Assembly: GCF_032854445.1 (NCBI RefSeq)
Contig: NC_088303.1
Location: forward strand, 13,771,501-13,835,500
Direction of reading: 5' to 3'
Source: Liolophura sinensis
Taxonomy: Eukaryota; Mollusca; Polyplacophora; Chitonida; Chitonidae
DNA length: 64,000 nucleotides
Below the pieces are notes generated by a model, which was not told the DNA's origin, ran no database searches, and worked only from the letters and a program-made list of their open reading frames with translations. Made by a program: the position numbers and the translations under genes. Shown piece after piece: positions 12,669-25,369 of the stretch; positions within the stretch are counted from its first letter, which is position 1; every line of letters begins with the position of its first letter.

Positions 12669-15600
12669 ATGCCACTTCACCAGCGTCCGTACTGCTCCGC
12701 CTGTGGCTTCATCATCTGCCTCATCGCCTGGGCTCTCATCTTTCCATTCTACTGGTCACTAAATGCTCTCTTTTCCTGCTTCTTCCGGACAACGAAGGAG
12801 GTGTCGACGGCCACTGAGGACTCCTTCTGCCACCGACCTCTCCTGACCCTCTGCATTCTACTCCTGGTCATCCTCTGCCTTGTCACACTCCCATTGGCTG
12901 TTGTTGGCGTGTTGCTATGGTTACCGTGTCAGAGTTGCCGCCATTCATACATCTTCTCCCACGACCCTGGCATCGACATTCGTCAGCTGCACACAGATGA
13001 CATGCTCCAAGAGCCGTTTGTCGTGGCATCAGCCAATGTCTGCCTTCTTCCTGAGGCCATTGCAAGGTTACACAACTTGGCTGATACCAACAAAAGGGCG
13101 AGTAAGATAGGCAATATTTTGTCACAGACAAACAGCGATTTGTTTCGAGATGAAAGCGTGTTTGAGCTGAAAGATTCAGGGAATTCCTCTGATCTGGAGA
13201 GGCCTACGAATGGGGTGCTTTACCCTTGCTTTCAGAATGTTCAAACCGGGAAACAGCAAGGGGAAGTGTTTCCTCTGCTGGTGAACAAAGCCGCAGGAAC
13301 CCCCCAACATACCCAGGCTACGGAGGGACTGGGGGCAGCTGCTGCAGACATCCTGAATGGGATATCTTCCCACGATGAAGCTATGAGGATGAAAGATGGA
13401 GCGAGACCTCACAAAGAAGAAGACCATCTGACTGTGAGGTCACATCCACGAGAACTTTATCAGCCACAGAGGGCAGATCACAGCCGCAAATCCTCCTCCC
13501 AGTCTACGGAGGGGGTGCCGGCGGCGAGTCTGATGTACAGAGATATAAACATTAGCATTCAGCCGTCACGTCACTCTGTGGCAGCTGACAGCCTTCAGGT
13601 GCACTCTCCTGATGACAGTCACCCAGGCAAGGACCATCGGGAGAGAAGCCACAGTCAGAGCCGGAGCAGAACCAGTTCTAACCGGCTGTCGGCTAGTGCC
13701 AGCGGGGAGTCTGGCATTGGCTCTAGCTCATCCAATCATAGACGCTGCTCAACCAACCGAAGTGCACGCAACAGTTCAAGTGCGTCTAGTTCATTTTTCT
13801 CTCATGAAGACATTTTCTGTCATTTCATCTCTGATACATTCCCGCCAGATTTAGACTTTTTGTGCCTTCAAGAGGTATTTGACCAACGAGCTGGAACTAA
13901 TTTAATTCAAAAGCTTCATCACCAATTCCCCTTCATCATCTATGATGTAGGTAACTATGGCATAAAGTGTCGTCAGCAAAAGATTCACCTTTCATTGGTA
14001 AATAGTGGACTACTTTTTGCGAGCAGATTCCCCATTGAAGATGCTGTGTTTCGTCAGTTTACAAATTGTACGAAACAGGATTACCTAAGTGCTAAAGGAT
14101 TACTTATGGTCAAGGTAACTTCTTGGTATCAACATTTTTGACTGATTAAATATTTCTTTACAAATCTTTGACAGAGATATCATAATATTGCAGTAATGTT
14201 TAGCTGATGTTTCACGTGTGATCAGTGCTTAGTCTGAACATGACACTGATGAATCCCATTCTTCTGATTACGCATGACTTATTTTAAAAAAATATGTATC
14301 AAATTTTGGCATGATGAACATGTGATGAGATCTCATCGCCTGCAAGCTTACCCTGATTCAGTATCCTTGATATGGAATTGAATGTTAACCATATGAATAA
14401 ATGGATCAAGCTTCTTGTGTTGATATTTATTGAAAAATTGCTAGTATCATTATCCAAGATAATCCCAGAAGTGAATAGCAAGTATAAAGTATAACTTGAT
14501 ATGACTGATACACATTGATACTGATACACTAGCTCATGGCCTGGCTATCATTTACATATCGATACTTGGAGTCCTACTTCATACTTACAGGTGGCGTTAT
14601 AATTATTATTATTGTCATTATAATAACGATAATAATTATGTGAACTGGAATACAGGGCAGATACTGTTTTTTGTTCCTAAGGGGATCTTTAGGAGGTTGG
14701 AATGGTTAACTTTGGTCCCCTTTTGCCTAAAAAGGACACTTTTTGTCAATATTTGAATGGACAGCATCAGGATATCTACCTACATGTAGCTTAGACCCTG
14801 TGTTCAGGAAATTTGTTTACTGGAAAGATTCATGCTTTTCTTTGGATATTCATTTGCATGATAAAGTTTTTCAAAGACTTTCTGTACCCACTGCCATTTT
14901 TCTGTATAGCTTTATAGTGGACCAGCTGAACACAAAATACTGCCTTGTTGTCTGCTGTGTGGAATTTACAAAAACATCCATGTACAAGTTTTTTATTCAG
15001 TGTTTGCTGCTTTCAGGTGCGGCTGAGGCAGCGTCAGTCTAGAAGTGGGGGAATTGTGGCATTCATCTCTAATGTACACTTACAAGAGGGAAGAGGTTTG
15101 TACATTGTGCCTATTTGTGAAATTATGCATTAAAAAACTTCACATGCACTTGTGGACAGGGCCTCTGTGGGCGAGGTGGTTAATGTGCCAGCGCAGCGCT
15201 ATGACCTAGGAGCCTCTCACCAATGTAGTCGCTATGAGTTCAAGTCCAGCTTATGCTGGCTTACTCTCCGGCCCTACGTGGGAAGAGTTGTCAGCAACCT
15301 GCGAATGTTTTCCCTGGGCTCTGCCAGATTTCCTCCCACTACATTGTTGGCTGCCATTGAATTGTGAAATATTCTTGAGTACGGCATAAAACACCAATAA
15401 AATAAATTTATAACTTGTTGTGGAAGTAGAAGAATTCTTTGTATCATTTTAATCCATTATGTCATGGTTATTAACAGCCTGAATATGTCTTTATCACAAC
15501 GGCAGCCAGCATTATGGTGGAAGGAAACTGTTATCATCAGTGATCTAATATACTTCTGACAAAGTCTATTTTTTTGTAGAACCTTGGTTACCTGACATTA

Positions 15601-18600
15601 CCTGACACGCAGACAATCTAGTAGAGGAACTGTTTCAAACAAATTCCAAATGCACCACTGAACAGTTATTGGATCAAAACAGTGTCAGTAGATTATAATT
15701 GGTTTATTACTTTCCGCTTCCACTTTCTTTTTATGTTAGTGGACATGAAGACATATTAAGGCAAGTCTGAACAAGTTATTATAAGAATTGCATACTAATA
15801 ATGTGCATGTTTAAAGGCAAACACTTGATATTCTGTTAACAAAGATTTACAGTGTGCTGTATGAAGTATGTCCATGTAGTTTAATGTATTTGTGATAGCT
15901 TCTTCAATTAAGTCCATTCGCCTGTGAATGACCTAGTTGGGTCACAGTTTCTAATCCTGGTAGGTGTGATGGTCCAATCAGCTTGCCTGGTCTCAGAGAC
16001 ACATAATCATGACTGCTGTCACATGTGTGAAAAATTTTTGAGTATTTGCGTGAAGAAAGAGTCAAGTTTATCAGTTGCTACTACGTCTAAAATTTACAAT
16101 GTATTAAGGAAGTGTGGCGTGATACTGTTTGTTCCAAGCACAAATCACTTATTATCTCCCTTTGTAACATGCCGTTCTTGTTTACAAGATGATTGCTTTT
16201 CCTACAAATGAGTCCTCTGCTCTTGTTCCAGAATGTTCTGCTCTACATAAAACACAACTAAACCATATTCAGGACTGGCTGGCAGAGTTCAGACAACAAA
16301 ATGGACCTCTGAATGAGGCGAGCTCCACAGGTGACCGTGTGGCCTTTGACATCCTCTGTGGAGATTTCAACTTTGATAACGAATCATCAGGTATTAACTT
16401 GGACTAATTGTAGCCGTGGAAGTATAGGTATCCGTAACCATGTTTACATATAGGTATCTATAACCATGTTTACATATAGGTATCTATAACCATGTTTACA
16501 TATAGGTATCTATAACTATGTTTACATATAGGTATCCATAACTATGCTTACATATACATGTAGGTATCCATAACCATGTTTACATATAGGTATCTATAAC
16601 CATGTTTACATATAGGTATCTATAACTATGTTTACATATAGGTATCCATAACTATGCTTACATATACATGTAGGTATCCATAACCATGTTTACATATAGG
16701 TATCTATAACCGTGTTTACATATAGGTATCTATAACTATGTTTACATATAGGTATCCATAACTATGCTTACATATACATGTAAATATCCATAACCATGTT
16801 TACATAAGATATCAAGGGTATCAGTGTCTTAAAGCATCTGTTTCGGAGTCACACCCCAGGTAGGATCATACCAGAGACTTCAAAAATGGTACTTGTTGCC
16901 GCCTTGTTTGGTGCTCAGCACTCAGAGGTTAGAGTAAAGAAACAGCACTGGTTTGTCCATTGTTAGTTTAATGTGACTGCTTGGGGTGCAATGCCTGGTG
17001 TCTACTGTGCATATGATACTTCAGTGGTGGCAGCAGTTTGACAGTATGGACTCAGCCTGCCACAAGAAGACACATTATTTTTATATGAACAAACACCTTA
17101 TGACTTGTCGTCGTCATATGACTGAAATATTTGAAGTACAACGTAAAAGCAAAGCATACATACTTGGATTTAGTTGGCATAACTATGTCTTCCAGCCTCT
17201 TCCTAGTTGTATTCTGTAGTCATAAAGTTTTTTAAAACAGATTGATCTCCCTCTGGGTGATAACACCTTAACTGGACAGCTTTGCTCAATCTCACATCTC
17301 ACTGGGGAATAGCATACAGTCATCCCCTTTTCCTTGATATTCCTCACTTTTTCCATGTGTTGTAAAGTTTTGTATTTTGATGATGATAACAGCTGATGAA
17401 GAATGCTGGAGCCACTCTCTAATGAGCCATTATCAGGACCCTGGACGGATATGTCAGGGCAAGGACAAACCCTGGACTGTTGGTGAGTTTGTGCTGCATT
17501 CATGAGTTAGTATGGAGAGTTTGTGCAACTCTCATGAGTGAGTCTGTAGAGTTTGTGCTACATTCATGAGTTAGTATGGAGAGTTTGTGCTACATTCATG
17601 AGTGAGTATGGATAGTTTAAGCTCCATTCATGAGTTAGTGTGGAGAGTTTTTGCTACACTCATGAGCTAGTATGGATAGTTTAAGCTCCATTCATGAGTT
17701 AGTGTGGAGAGTTTGTGCCACACTCATGAGTAAGTCTAGAGAATGTATGCTCCACACATGAGAAAATCTGTAGAGATTGTGCTACACTCATGAGTGAGTC
17801 TGGTGAGGTCTTATAGCAACCTGTGGATGGTCATAGGTTTTCACTGGGCTCTACAGGTTTCCTCCCACCATAATGCTGGCAGGCGTATAATTGAAATATT
17901 CTTGAGTACGACATGAAATACCAATAAAATAAATAAATAAACAATTTGTCTATTGAAACAGATGACCAGGGGAAATGACCCTTGAGGTACCAGGCCCATC
18001 ATTTGATAGGAAAGTCATACTATCTGCATTAAAAACAAGCAACTGTTCCTTGTTTGTTTATTTTCTTGCATGTACTTGCTAACATGTGCTAACCACATCA
18101 TTTTATACAGGAACAGAGTTAACACAGCAGAGAATACATGATCCAGAGGTCAATGCTCCAAAGGGTCTGAGGGAGTAAGTAGAATTTATAAATGCTAAAT
18201 TTCTTTGGTAATTTGAATCAATATTTTGTAAATGGTGGTTCACAAAAACCTTGATTAATTCATTTTCATTTTTATAGAGGTGAAGAAACATGAACAGAGT
18301 GCATGCTTAGTCCAATAACATGAAATTCGTAGGTTTTATTCTATCTACCTGTCAGATTGTTTTTGCATTTAAATATGGCTGATTATCTTCATTCAAGTAA
18401 ACATTGAAGTTGATTGTGCCAGTAGTTTCACATGTAAGCGGAGGACAAAATATATCTGTTGGAATGTTGAATTCTTAGCACTTACCTGTATTTTAGTCGT
18501 TATGCTTGTGCCACAATGAGTAATCATATAAAAACAAGTATAACAACTTCAAATTTTAGATTTATAGTTATCTTATTGTATTGTAAGAAATCACGGACAT

Positions 18601-19688
18601 CCTGTGTTTGTTATGTAAAACTTCGCTCCAAGCAAATGGTTAAGGCAGAAAATTGGCCATTTCTTTCCATCCATACGCATAAAATAAGATTCTGTTTTTG
18701 GGGAAGAGATTTGTGAAGTATACCTTTCTACTGTGCTTTTAATTTCATGTTTCAGTGTTCTTACGGCGGGAACAAAACGTGGCGAGTATGTTGAGAGTGT
18801 CATCATGAATGATGAGACTGGGGCACCTCCTTCAGAAATGCCAACCAATGGAAAAAGACGAACTGACTTGATCCTCTATAACCTTGAGACCACTCAGACG
18901 AACTTGGTAAGTCTTTTTCTTGTACTGATTATTTATTTTTTCTGATTTTTAACGATACACTCAGGAGTTTTTCACTAATAGGATGGTGATCAGTTTTTTG
19001 AGTGCATGGTATAAACCCTGACCCTTGTTATGTTTTGGATGAACTGACCCATGTGTGACATGTATGACCAGATGTTTTAGTCCAGATTGAGGTAACACTT
19101 GTCCTTCAGAACAGTTGAGGGTGTGGGTTTCACTCTGGGCTCTGCCCAGTTCCCTCTCCACATAATGCTGCCTGTTGTCGTATAAGTTAATTATTCTAGA
19201 GTACAGCATAAAACACCAATCAGATAAAATAAATAAATCCTTCAGAACTGCCATAGTTTTCAGCATGGGTGTACTTTTCTCTGGAAGGTCCTCAGGCATG
19301 CATCTACTTTTCTCATCGATGCTTTATGACTGGTGAAAATCTGGACATTCTTGTGAGACCCTACTTCCAGGGAATGATTCATTGTCATATTAGTAGGGAT
19401 GGGCTAGAGCTTAGAACCATTAAGATGAAAGACTACAAAGGGAGAACAAACCAGTGTTAATCATCATCAAATGGTGAAAATTGGTGAAACATTTTTTTAT
19501 ATAAATATTAAATTTTAAAATACCCTATACAATTTATTGTTTGTGGGGATTTATATATGAAAATGTAGGTCAACATTTTCATCCTTTCTATATTTCAGAA
19601 TGTAGAAGAGTACCATTTTGTCACTCAGCTAGCGTCTCTCACAGATCATTTAGCCTTGGCCATGAAATACCATGTCTCCAGCCGATGA
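12669..19688 (+). CDS. SMPD3: Neutral sphingomyelinase 2 / sphingomyelin phosphodiesterase 3 (complete, 7 coding exons, 692 aa)
   Basis: Coding exons are 12669-14114, 15017-15095, 16232-16390, 17393-17482, 18111-18174, 18756-18906 and 19599-19688. They total 2079 nt and are all in phase. The start was chosen at MPLHQRPYCSACGF by homology; an upstream AG at 12639 suggests a 5' UTR exon. Two hydrophobic membrane-associated segments lie at residues ~12-35 and ~60-90. The exonuclease/endonuclease/phosphatase-fold catalytic set is present: ANVCLLPE (N123), LCLQEVF (E402), CGDFNFD (D553, N555) and TDHLALAM (D679-H680). The D-x4-K regulatory switch is D471/K476. Family role: Mg2+-dependent hydrolysis of sphingomyelin to ceramide at the inner plasma membrane and Golgi, and exosome biogenesis. 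The central insert (~270-385) is Ser/Arg-rich. The length is slightly above the human 655 aa. Two of its donors are followed at once by minisatellites. Confidence 0.95.
14598..14639. repeat. AT-rich imperfect palindrome, intronic
   Basis: ATAATTATTATTATTGT is followed after about 10 nt by ACGATAATAATTAT, which could fold into an AT-rich hairpin. It lies in the first intron after the large SMPD3 coding exon and has no known function. Confidence 0.4.
15159..15410 (+). mobile_element. Family A tRNA-derived SINE, full length, diverged
   Basis: The copy has a tRNA-like head (GCCTCTGTGGGCGAGGTGG as A-box region, GCTATGAGTTCAAGTCC as B-box). A conserved central domain follows (GCAACCTGCGAATG, GGGCTCTGCC, TTGGCTGCC), then a 3' tail of ATTCTTGAGTACGGCATAAA, ACACCAAT and (AATAAA)n. 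It is in sense orientation 63 nt downstream of an SMPD3 donor. The architecture matches molluscan SINEs with a deeply conserved central domain; the family name is not verified. Confidence 0.85.
15475..15533 (-). repeat. Family A SINE central-domain fragment
   Basis: AACGGCAGCCAGCATTATGG followed by TGGAAGGAAACTG is the complement of the family A central domain. Head and tail are missing. It lies about 65 bp downstream of the fuller copy at 15159-15410. Confidence 0.5.
16420..16806 (+). repeat. 26-bp minisatellite with 110-bp higher-order unit, 30 nt downstream of an SMPD3 donor
   Basis: The unit is about TATCTATAACCATGTTTACA plus TATAGG (26 bp), with every fourth copy lengthened to 32 bp by a CATATACATG insertion. 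That word starts at 16551, 16661 and 16771, giving an exact 110-bp higher-order period. Each unit contains AGGTAT, which resembles the real donor AGGTATTA at 16389-16396. Confidence 0.9.
16826..17162 (+). mobile_element. SINE-like family C copy
   Basis: This copy aligns by eye with 51855-52208. Shared words include ATGGTACTTGTTGC/ATGGTACTTGCTGC, GGTGCTCAGC, GGTGTCTACTG, CTTCAGTGGTGGCAGCAG, TATGGACTC and GCCACAAGAAGACAC. The 3' tail is CGTCATATGACTGAAA..GTACAACGTAAAA. It is intronic in SMPD3 and directly follows the 26-bp minisatellite. The family is abundant in molluscs in my recollection, but its name is unverified. Confidence 0.7.
17483..17805 (+). repeat. 32-bp minisatellite starting exactly at an SMPD3 5' splice site
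   Basis: The array begins with the donor itself (TTG|GTGAGTTTGTGCTGC) and repeats GAGTTTGTGCTACATTCATG + AGTTAGTATGGA about ten times with substitutions. Several units contain good cryptic donors (ATGAGTGAGTCTG, ATGAGTGAGTATG, GAGTAAGTCTAG). It is intronic in SMPD3. Confidence 0.9.
17810..17940 (+). mobile_element. 5'-truncated family A SINE
   Basis: It contains the central domain and tail (GCAACCTGTGGATGGTC, CCACCATAATGCTGGC, AATATTCTTGAGTACGACAT, AATACCAATAAAATAAATAA) but no tRNA head. It sits at the right end of the 32-bp minisatellite in an SMPD3 intron. Confidence 0.8.
19121..19238 (+). mobile_element. 5'-truncated family A SINE
   Basis: The words GTGGGTTTCACTCTGGGCTC, GCCCAGTTCCC, CATAATGCTGCC, GAGTACAGCATAAAACACC and AATCAGATAAAATAAATAA identify the 3' half of family A. 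It lies in the last SMPD3 intron. Confidence 0.75.
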
Positions 19689-21180
19689 CAGACTGACATA
19701 GGCACCATCTAAGAGCATGCTATTGGCTAGGCAGCTGTATGTAAACTCTTACACATAGCTGTTTGGAACACAGAGATTTTCTCACAGCCTGGCTAGTTGT
19801 ACAACTGTTTGGAACACAGAGATCTGTTTGGGCTTTTTTTTCCTTTTTTTATGAGATCCCTGATAGAAATTGAGATCCTGGAGAGAATTTTCAGTTTTAG
19901 AAAAATACAACTATTGTATTCTGAGGTAGTTTTGAGGGTTTCTAAACCAGATATTTTCACACTTATGAATACCTGTCAAACTTTTCTACACAACTTTTTG
20001 AGATGTACCTTTAAAACCCTGCCTGGCCTACCAGTCTATTATAGCCTTAAGCCAAATATCATGACATGATTCTATGTACTTGAAATAATGTTCTTGCTGA
20101 AGATTTTTTCTTTTTTTTTTCGAATACGGATATTGAATTTTTATTTAACATGGTATTGAAGAATGGTGCCTGATTATAATTAATATTTTGTACCTGATTT
20201 GGATAATTCTGATATTTTCTACCCTACATTTTGAATATAGGATTGGTGTAAGTCTATGTAACTCCCTTTGCTCAGCCAACTAATATCCAAACCCTGGCTA
20301 ACTCTTAAAAACTTCAAAACTAGGAATGTCTTGTTTTTTTTACACTTTGTGAACATATAAATAGCTCTATTTTGTTTTTCTATTGATAGCAAAGGATACA
20401 TGTACTTGAGTATATGTAAATATTGCTATTATTTTAATATGGTTGCCATGGTTATTTGTTACTGTTTTCCAGAGATGAATTTATATATAGTGTATAGTGC
20501 GAGAAGATATTCTCTATAGAATATCATTGTTTGGGAAAGTTAACATTTTTAATATTGTTTTGGAAAGATAAGATTTGACATTGTTCATGATGAATGTGTT
20601 TTTTTGTGATAGTATATAGAAGCTTTTTACCCAGTTCTTAATGTGATTTGGATTGTAATATAGATGTTTATGGTCTGTTTCTTACTAGTGATAGTGTTTC
20701 TTGATGAGTGTTATGACATGTGTATATAGATATTAATCCAGAAAAATGTACCCAGTGTGATACAATGTTAACACTGCAGATCCTGGGTTTGTATCTGCTA
20801 AAGTTGATGACCGACCTTAATGTGTACCTTGAAGCAAGAATTCTAAATTAATGTCCTAAAAAATCAAAATGTTTGCTTACCTAATTCTTCAAACTTTTCA
20901 TCCACCACTGCAATCAATATTTTGAACAATTCTCAGAGAACTGTGGGGTGTAGAGAAAAAATTTCCGTCTTTTAATGACTCAAACTAATCAGTTTCGGTG
21001 TAAGTTTTATGAAAATTATATGCATAAATTCCACTGAAAATAGTGTATTAGTGGTTGAAAAGGTTGATGATAAACAGTCTGTTCTCCTGTAAAGGATTAT
21101 GTTACACTAGTAGTTAAATGTGGTAAGGATTTTCAAAGAATGTCTAAATCTTACCAAATAAACAAAGTTACAATGTTTTT
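19689..21180 (+). other. Probable SMPD3 3' UTR and flank
   Basis: AT-rich sequence after the SMPD3 stop with no supportable coding exon. The first AATAAA-containing context I see downstream is ACCAAATAAACAAAG near 21155. This would make a 1.5-kb 3' UTR, plausible for this gene but untested. Confidence 0.4.
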
Positions 21181-21199
21181 TTAGAGCAGTAATATAAGT

Positions 21200-23180
21200 T
21201 TAGATGTAACAATGTAGTTTACATAATGCAGGCTCGTAGATATTACAGAGATTTGCACAAGACAACAGACATGACAAAGACAAAATGGCACGTCTTCCTT
21301 GATTCTGATTGATTCATCCACCGTATATGGCCACTTAGAAGTCATTTGTGAAGCTTGACTATTTTTTTTCTCAGAAAAACTTATTTTTATTGGCATCAAA
21401 AGTAGCATTTTAAGGCCTACATTTACTTCTGCAAGTGCATTTTTACATAGTAAACTTTAGGTAAAATATAGTAATTCAGGTTTGTAGATATGTCAGTGAT
21501 GTACACAAGACACTGGATCAAGCAGTAATAAAATAGCTTATACAGCTGCTAGCTAAAATGTTCACATAATTCAGGATTGTAGATATCACAGTGTTGTGCA
21601 CAAGACAACCTAACGGATCAAACGATAATAAAATAGCTTCCGGGTATATATAGCTGCAGCAGTGTTGTTCTCATAATGTACTTTCATGCATGTTTAAATG
21701 TTGTGCAAGAGACAGAAAAAGACAAAATGTGTTATTCATGTAATGCAGTTTTGTAGATATTTAAATGTTTCTGACAAAAACAACATTAAGCAATGATGAA
21801 ATTGCTGTATCAATGTTAAAGCAATTCAGGGTTGTAGATATCTCATTGTCAAGAGATCAAGTTCTGTGACAGGGTTGTTCACACAGTGTACCTGTATGTT
21901 CATAAGATACCTCAATGCTGTGCACAAGAAAAGTGAGCAACCAATGGCAAGGTGGTGTAGGTTATGACTCTGTGACATTCACATAGTGCACATTTGTACG
22001 TATTCCAGTGCTGTGCACAAGAAAAGTGAGCAACCAATGGCAAGGTGGTATGGTTATGACTCTGTGACATTCACATAGTGCACATTTGTAGGTATTCCAG
22101 TGTTGTGCACAAGAAAAGTGAGCAACCAATGGCAAGGTGGTATGGTTATGACTCTGTGACAGTCACATAGTGCACATTTGTAGGTATTCCAGTGTTGCGC
22201 ACAAGAAAAGTGAGCAACCAATGGCAAGGTGGTGTAGGTTATGACTCTGTGACAGTCACATAGTGCACATTTGTAGGTATTCCAGTGTTGTGCACAAGAA
22301 AAGTGAGCAACCAATGACAAGGTGGTGTAGGTTATGACTCTGTGACATTCACATAGTGCACGTTTGTAGGTATTCCAGTGCTGTGCACAAGAAAAGTGAG
22401 CAACCAATGACAAGGTGGTGTAGGTTATGACTCTGTGACATTCACATAGTGCACATTTGTAGGTATTCCAGTGTTGTGCACAAGAAAAGTGAGCAACCAA
22501 TGGCAAGGGGGGTGTAGGTTATGACTCTGTGACATTCACATAGTGCACATTTGTAGGTATTCCAGTGTTGTGCACAAGAAAAGTGAGCAACCAATGGCAA
22601 GGGGGGTGTAGGTTATGACTCTGTGACATTCACATAGTGCACATTTGTAGGTATTCCAGTGCTGTGCACAAGAAAAGTGAGCAACCAATGACAAGGTGGT
22701 GTAGGTTATGACTCTGTGACATTCACATAGTGCACATTTGTAGGTATTCCAGTGTTGTGCACAAGAAAAGTGAGCAACCAATGGCAAGGGGGGTGTAGGT
22801 TATGACTCTGTGACATTCACATAGTGCACATTTGTAGGTATTCCCGTGTTGTGCACAAGAAAAGTGAGCAACCAATGGCAAGATGGTATGTATTATGGTT
22901 CTGTGACAATGTTGTTCACAGAATGCACATCTGTAGATCAGTGTTTGTTCACAAGAAAAGAGATCAAGCAATGATGCATAAATTAACTTACAATATCCTT
23001 CTATGAGAGTGTTGTTCATGGGCATGTAATGCATATCTGCAAGACACGATCAAACAGTGTGAAGTAGTTTACATTGTATGTTTTAATGTATGACAAATTA
23101 AAAAGCTTAATGTTGTCCTACAAGGTATCAGGCAATGATGAAATAGCTTTCAGGCCAAGTAGCCAGTCCTTATACTGGCA
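21200..23180 (+). repeat. 93-bp satellite with homogeneous core and decayed flanks
   Basis: The core at about 21870-22912 has roughly 11 near-identical 93-bp units built from CATAGTGCACATTTGTAGG, TATTCCAGTGTTGTGCACAA, GAAAAGTGAGCAACCAATGG and CAAGGTGGTGTAGGTTATGA. On both sides, increasingly diverged copies keep the words TTGTAGATAT, GTGCACAAGA and AATAGCTT, a pattern typical of unequal exchange homogenising the centre. The array lies downstream of SMPD3. On the minus strand it is open in one frame over several units (see findings), but I do not call a gene. Confidence 0.9.
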
Positions 23181-23889
23181 TGTGGCAAGCTACATGTAGA
23201 TCTGAAGGAAGCCTGTCCCTTACTTGTTCAAAATCAAATTTTTCTTAAATAGTAGGGGAAATGATATCCCTGAATGACCTAAAATTTCGTTTGTGACTAT
23301 AACTTGCTCATTCTTACTGATTCTGATAGTTTTGTTGATGTTAGAGAGGTGTTAAGGTTTGTTTAAAATGTGGGATTGTAGACTACTGTCAAAATGTTCA
23401 GTTTCAGCTCCAAAAATAACATGTTGTGGCATTTCTTTATGTCTAAAAATACAAATTTGTGGGTGACATTTTTCAGATATTTAGAGTAGGCTTTTTTACT
23501 CATTTGTGAATTGAGAACAGAAGTGCTCATTTCTACCAGTGTATATCTGGCAATAAAGGCAAAACAAAGGTCATAAAATATTTTTTTTGGTGTTGAAACT
23601 TACATTTTAATCCTGTGCTCAAAATAAACCTCAAAACACCTTTCTAACATGACTTGCCTCAAAATCAAAATCATGCAAAATATCTGATGTAATGGACGAA
23701 TTTTAGGTCCAGTAGAGTATACATCTGCAACAACATTGTTTTCAAGAGATGAATGTCTTAGTGTTGAGCACAAATCAGAAAATGAAAAAAAAAAAATAAT
23801 GCAGCAGTGTTTTTGTGTTTTGTACAAGGTACATGCACACACAACCATATGCAGATCACACAAAAGCAAAACAAGTTCAAGTTTAGGCA

Positions 23890-24032
23890 ATGTTGTGAAA
23901 ACGATATATACGTGCTAACGTGTGAAAACGTGCTAATGTGAAAACGATAGATATGTGCTAACGTGAAAACAATAGATATGTGCTAACGTGAAAATGATAG
24001 ATACGTGCTAACGTGTGACACGTGCTAACATG
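23890..24032 (+). repeat. About 25-bp minisatellite
   Basis: Around five imperfect copies of GTGCTAACGTGAAAACGATA + GATAT. It lies in the gene-free region between SMPD3 and the CLC gene. Confidence 0.8.
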
Positions 24033-24039
24033 ATCAGTA

Positions 24040-25360
24040 CATAAGAAAAAGATCAGCAATGATATTTCACTTCATTATAATACAGCATTTATTTGTAATT
24101 ATGGAATTCCATTCATGGAAGCTGTATCACCCCGTTTAACACATTCTATGTGTAAAGATTTCATACATATTTGACCTTTCAGGGGTATGGCTTATATAAC
24201 AAAAGTAGATGTAGAAAATTGTTGTGACAAGTGGATGCAGATCTTTTATAGATTGTGTACATGGGTTTACTGAAGATGAGATATTTCAGATCAAAAGTTC
24301 TTGCTTTTGTATTCTTCTTTGCCTAAAGTTGTACAGTTATTGATTTGACTCAGTTTTATTTCAAGAGTAGATTGTTACACTTTAAGTGGAAAGTTTATTT
24401 TTCATGTGATATTTTATGACAAATTGTAAAAAATGTAATATTTATGCTGGACTAATTTTATATTGTAAGTACATACAAAACTTATTGACTTATTTCTACT
24501 TTATTTTTTTTTGTAACAGGATATCGTCTTGAAAATTTTTGTCTAAAACACCAGGGTTATTGTTTGATATTTACAGTTATCTTTACATTCTTATAAATTA
24601 CCCCCAAAAATTATGCTTCATTTTTTTGTAGAAACTATTGTATTTTCTATTTGAAATAATTTCTGCATTCATTTCATCCATATTGACTGAAAGTTTATTA
24701 CTAATGTGTTTTATTAGTGCTCATGTCAGTGTATACATAAATATGTCTGCATTTTGCAGGCTAAACATTCCTCATGAGAGTTAATTACATGTCATTTCGC
24801 TGTTATATAAATATTTTCTTTTGTTGTGGGAATGAAACTTGTTATAATTATCAAAATAGGTGTTGTTTTAGAAACGTTTACGTCAATTCCATATGAATGA
24901 ACTTTAAGAGTTGAAAATGCTAATGTGTTATAAAAAAACTGTCGTTTCTTCTTTTGCCGGTCTTTATTGGCCCACATGTGATAACGATTGAAAAGTTTTA
25001 ATAGCACTTTTTAGAAATTTTATGCTTGTATGGATAAGAGATGACTGGGGTAGTGTAATATTCAAGTAACAGATTATCCCAGGGGTCTAAGGTATAGTTC
25101 TGAAGTTTGAAGCGGTCAGTATTCTGGGAACTACTTTAGTCTTTCAAATCTCCTCGGTCTGAATGTTGCTGGACATTTGTTGGCTCAAGAGAGTAAAATA
25201 CCAGTTAGATTTCTGTGTCCTGATGTAGCTATGATGTTCCTTTTCATTGACTGAAAACCTTCTAGTCAGCTTGTCTTAGAAAAATTAATAAACTGAAACC
25301 AAAAGACTTGGGTTATTGTGTATTTTGTCCCAGTGTGTGTTTAGCAGTATATTTCAGCAG
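24040..25360. other. Gene-free AT-rich intergenic stretch
   Basis: I see no coding exon, RNA gene or recognisable repeat. Open frames are short and unsupported. Confidence 0.5.
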
Positions 25361-25369
25361 CTGAAACCT

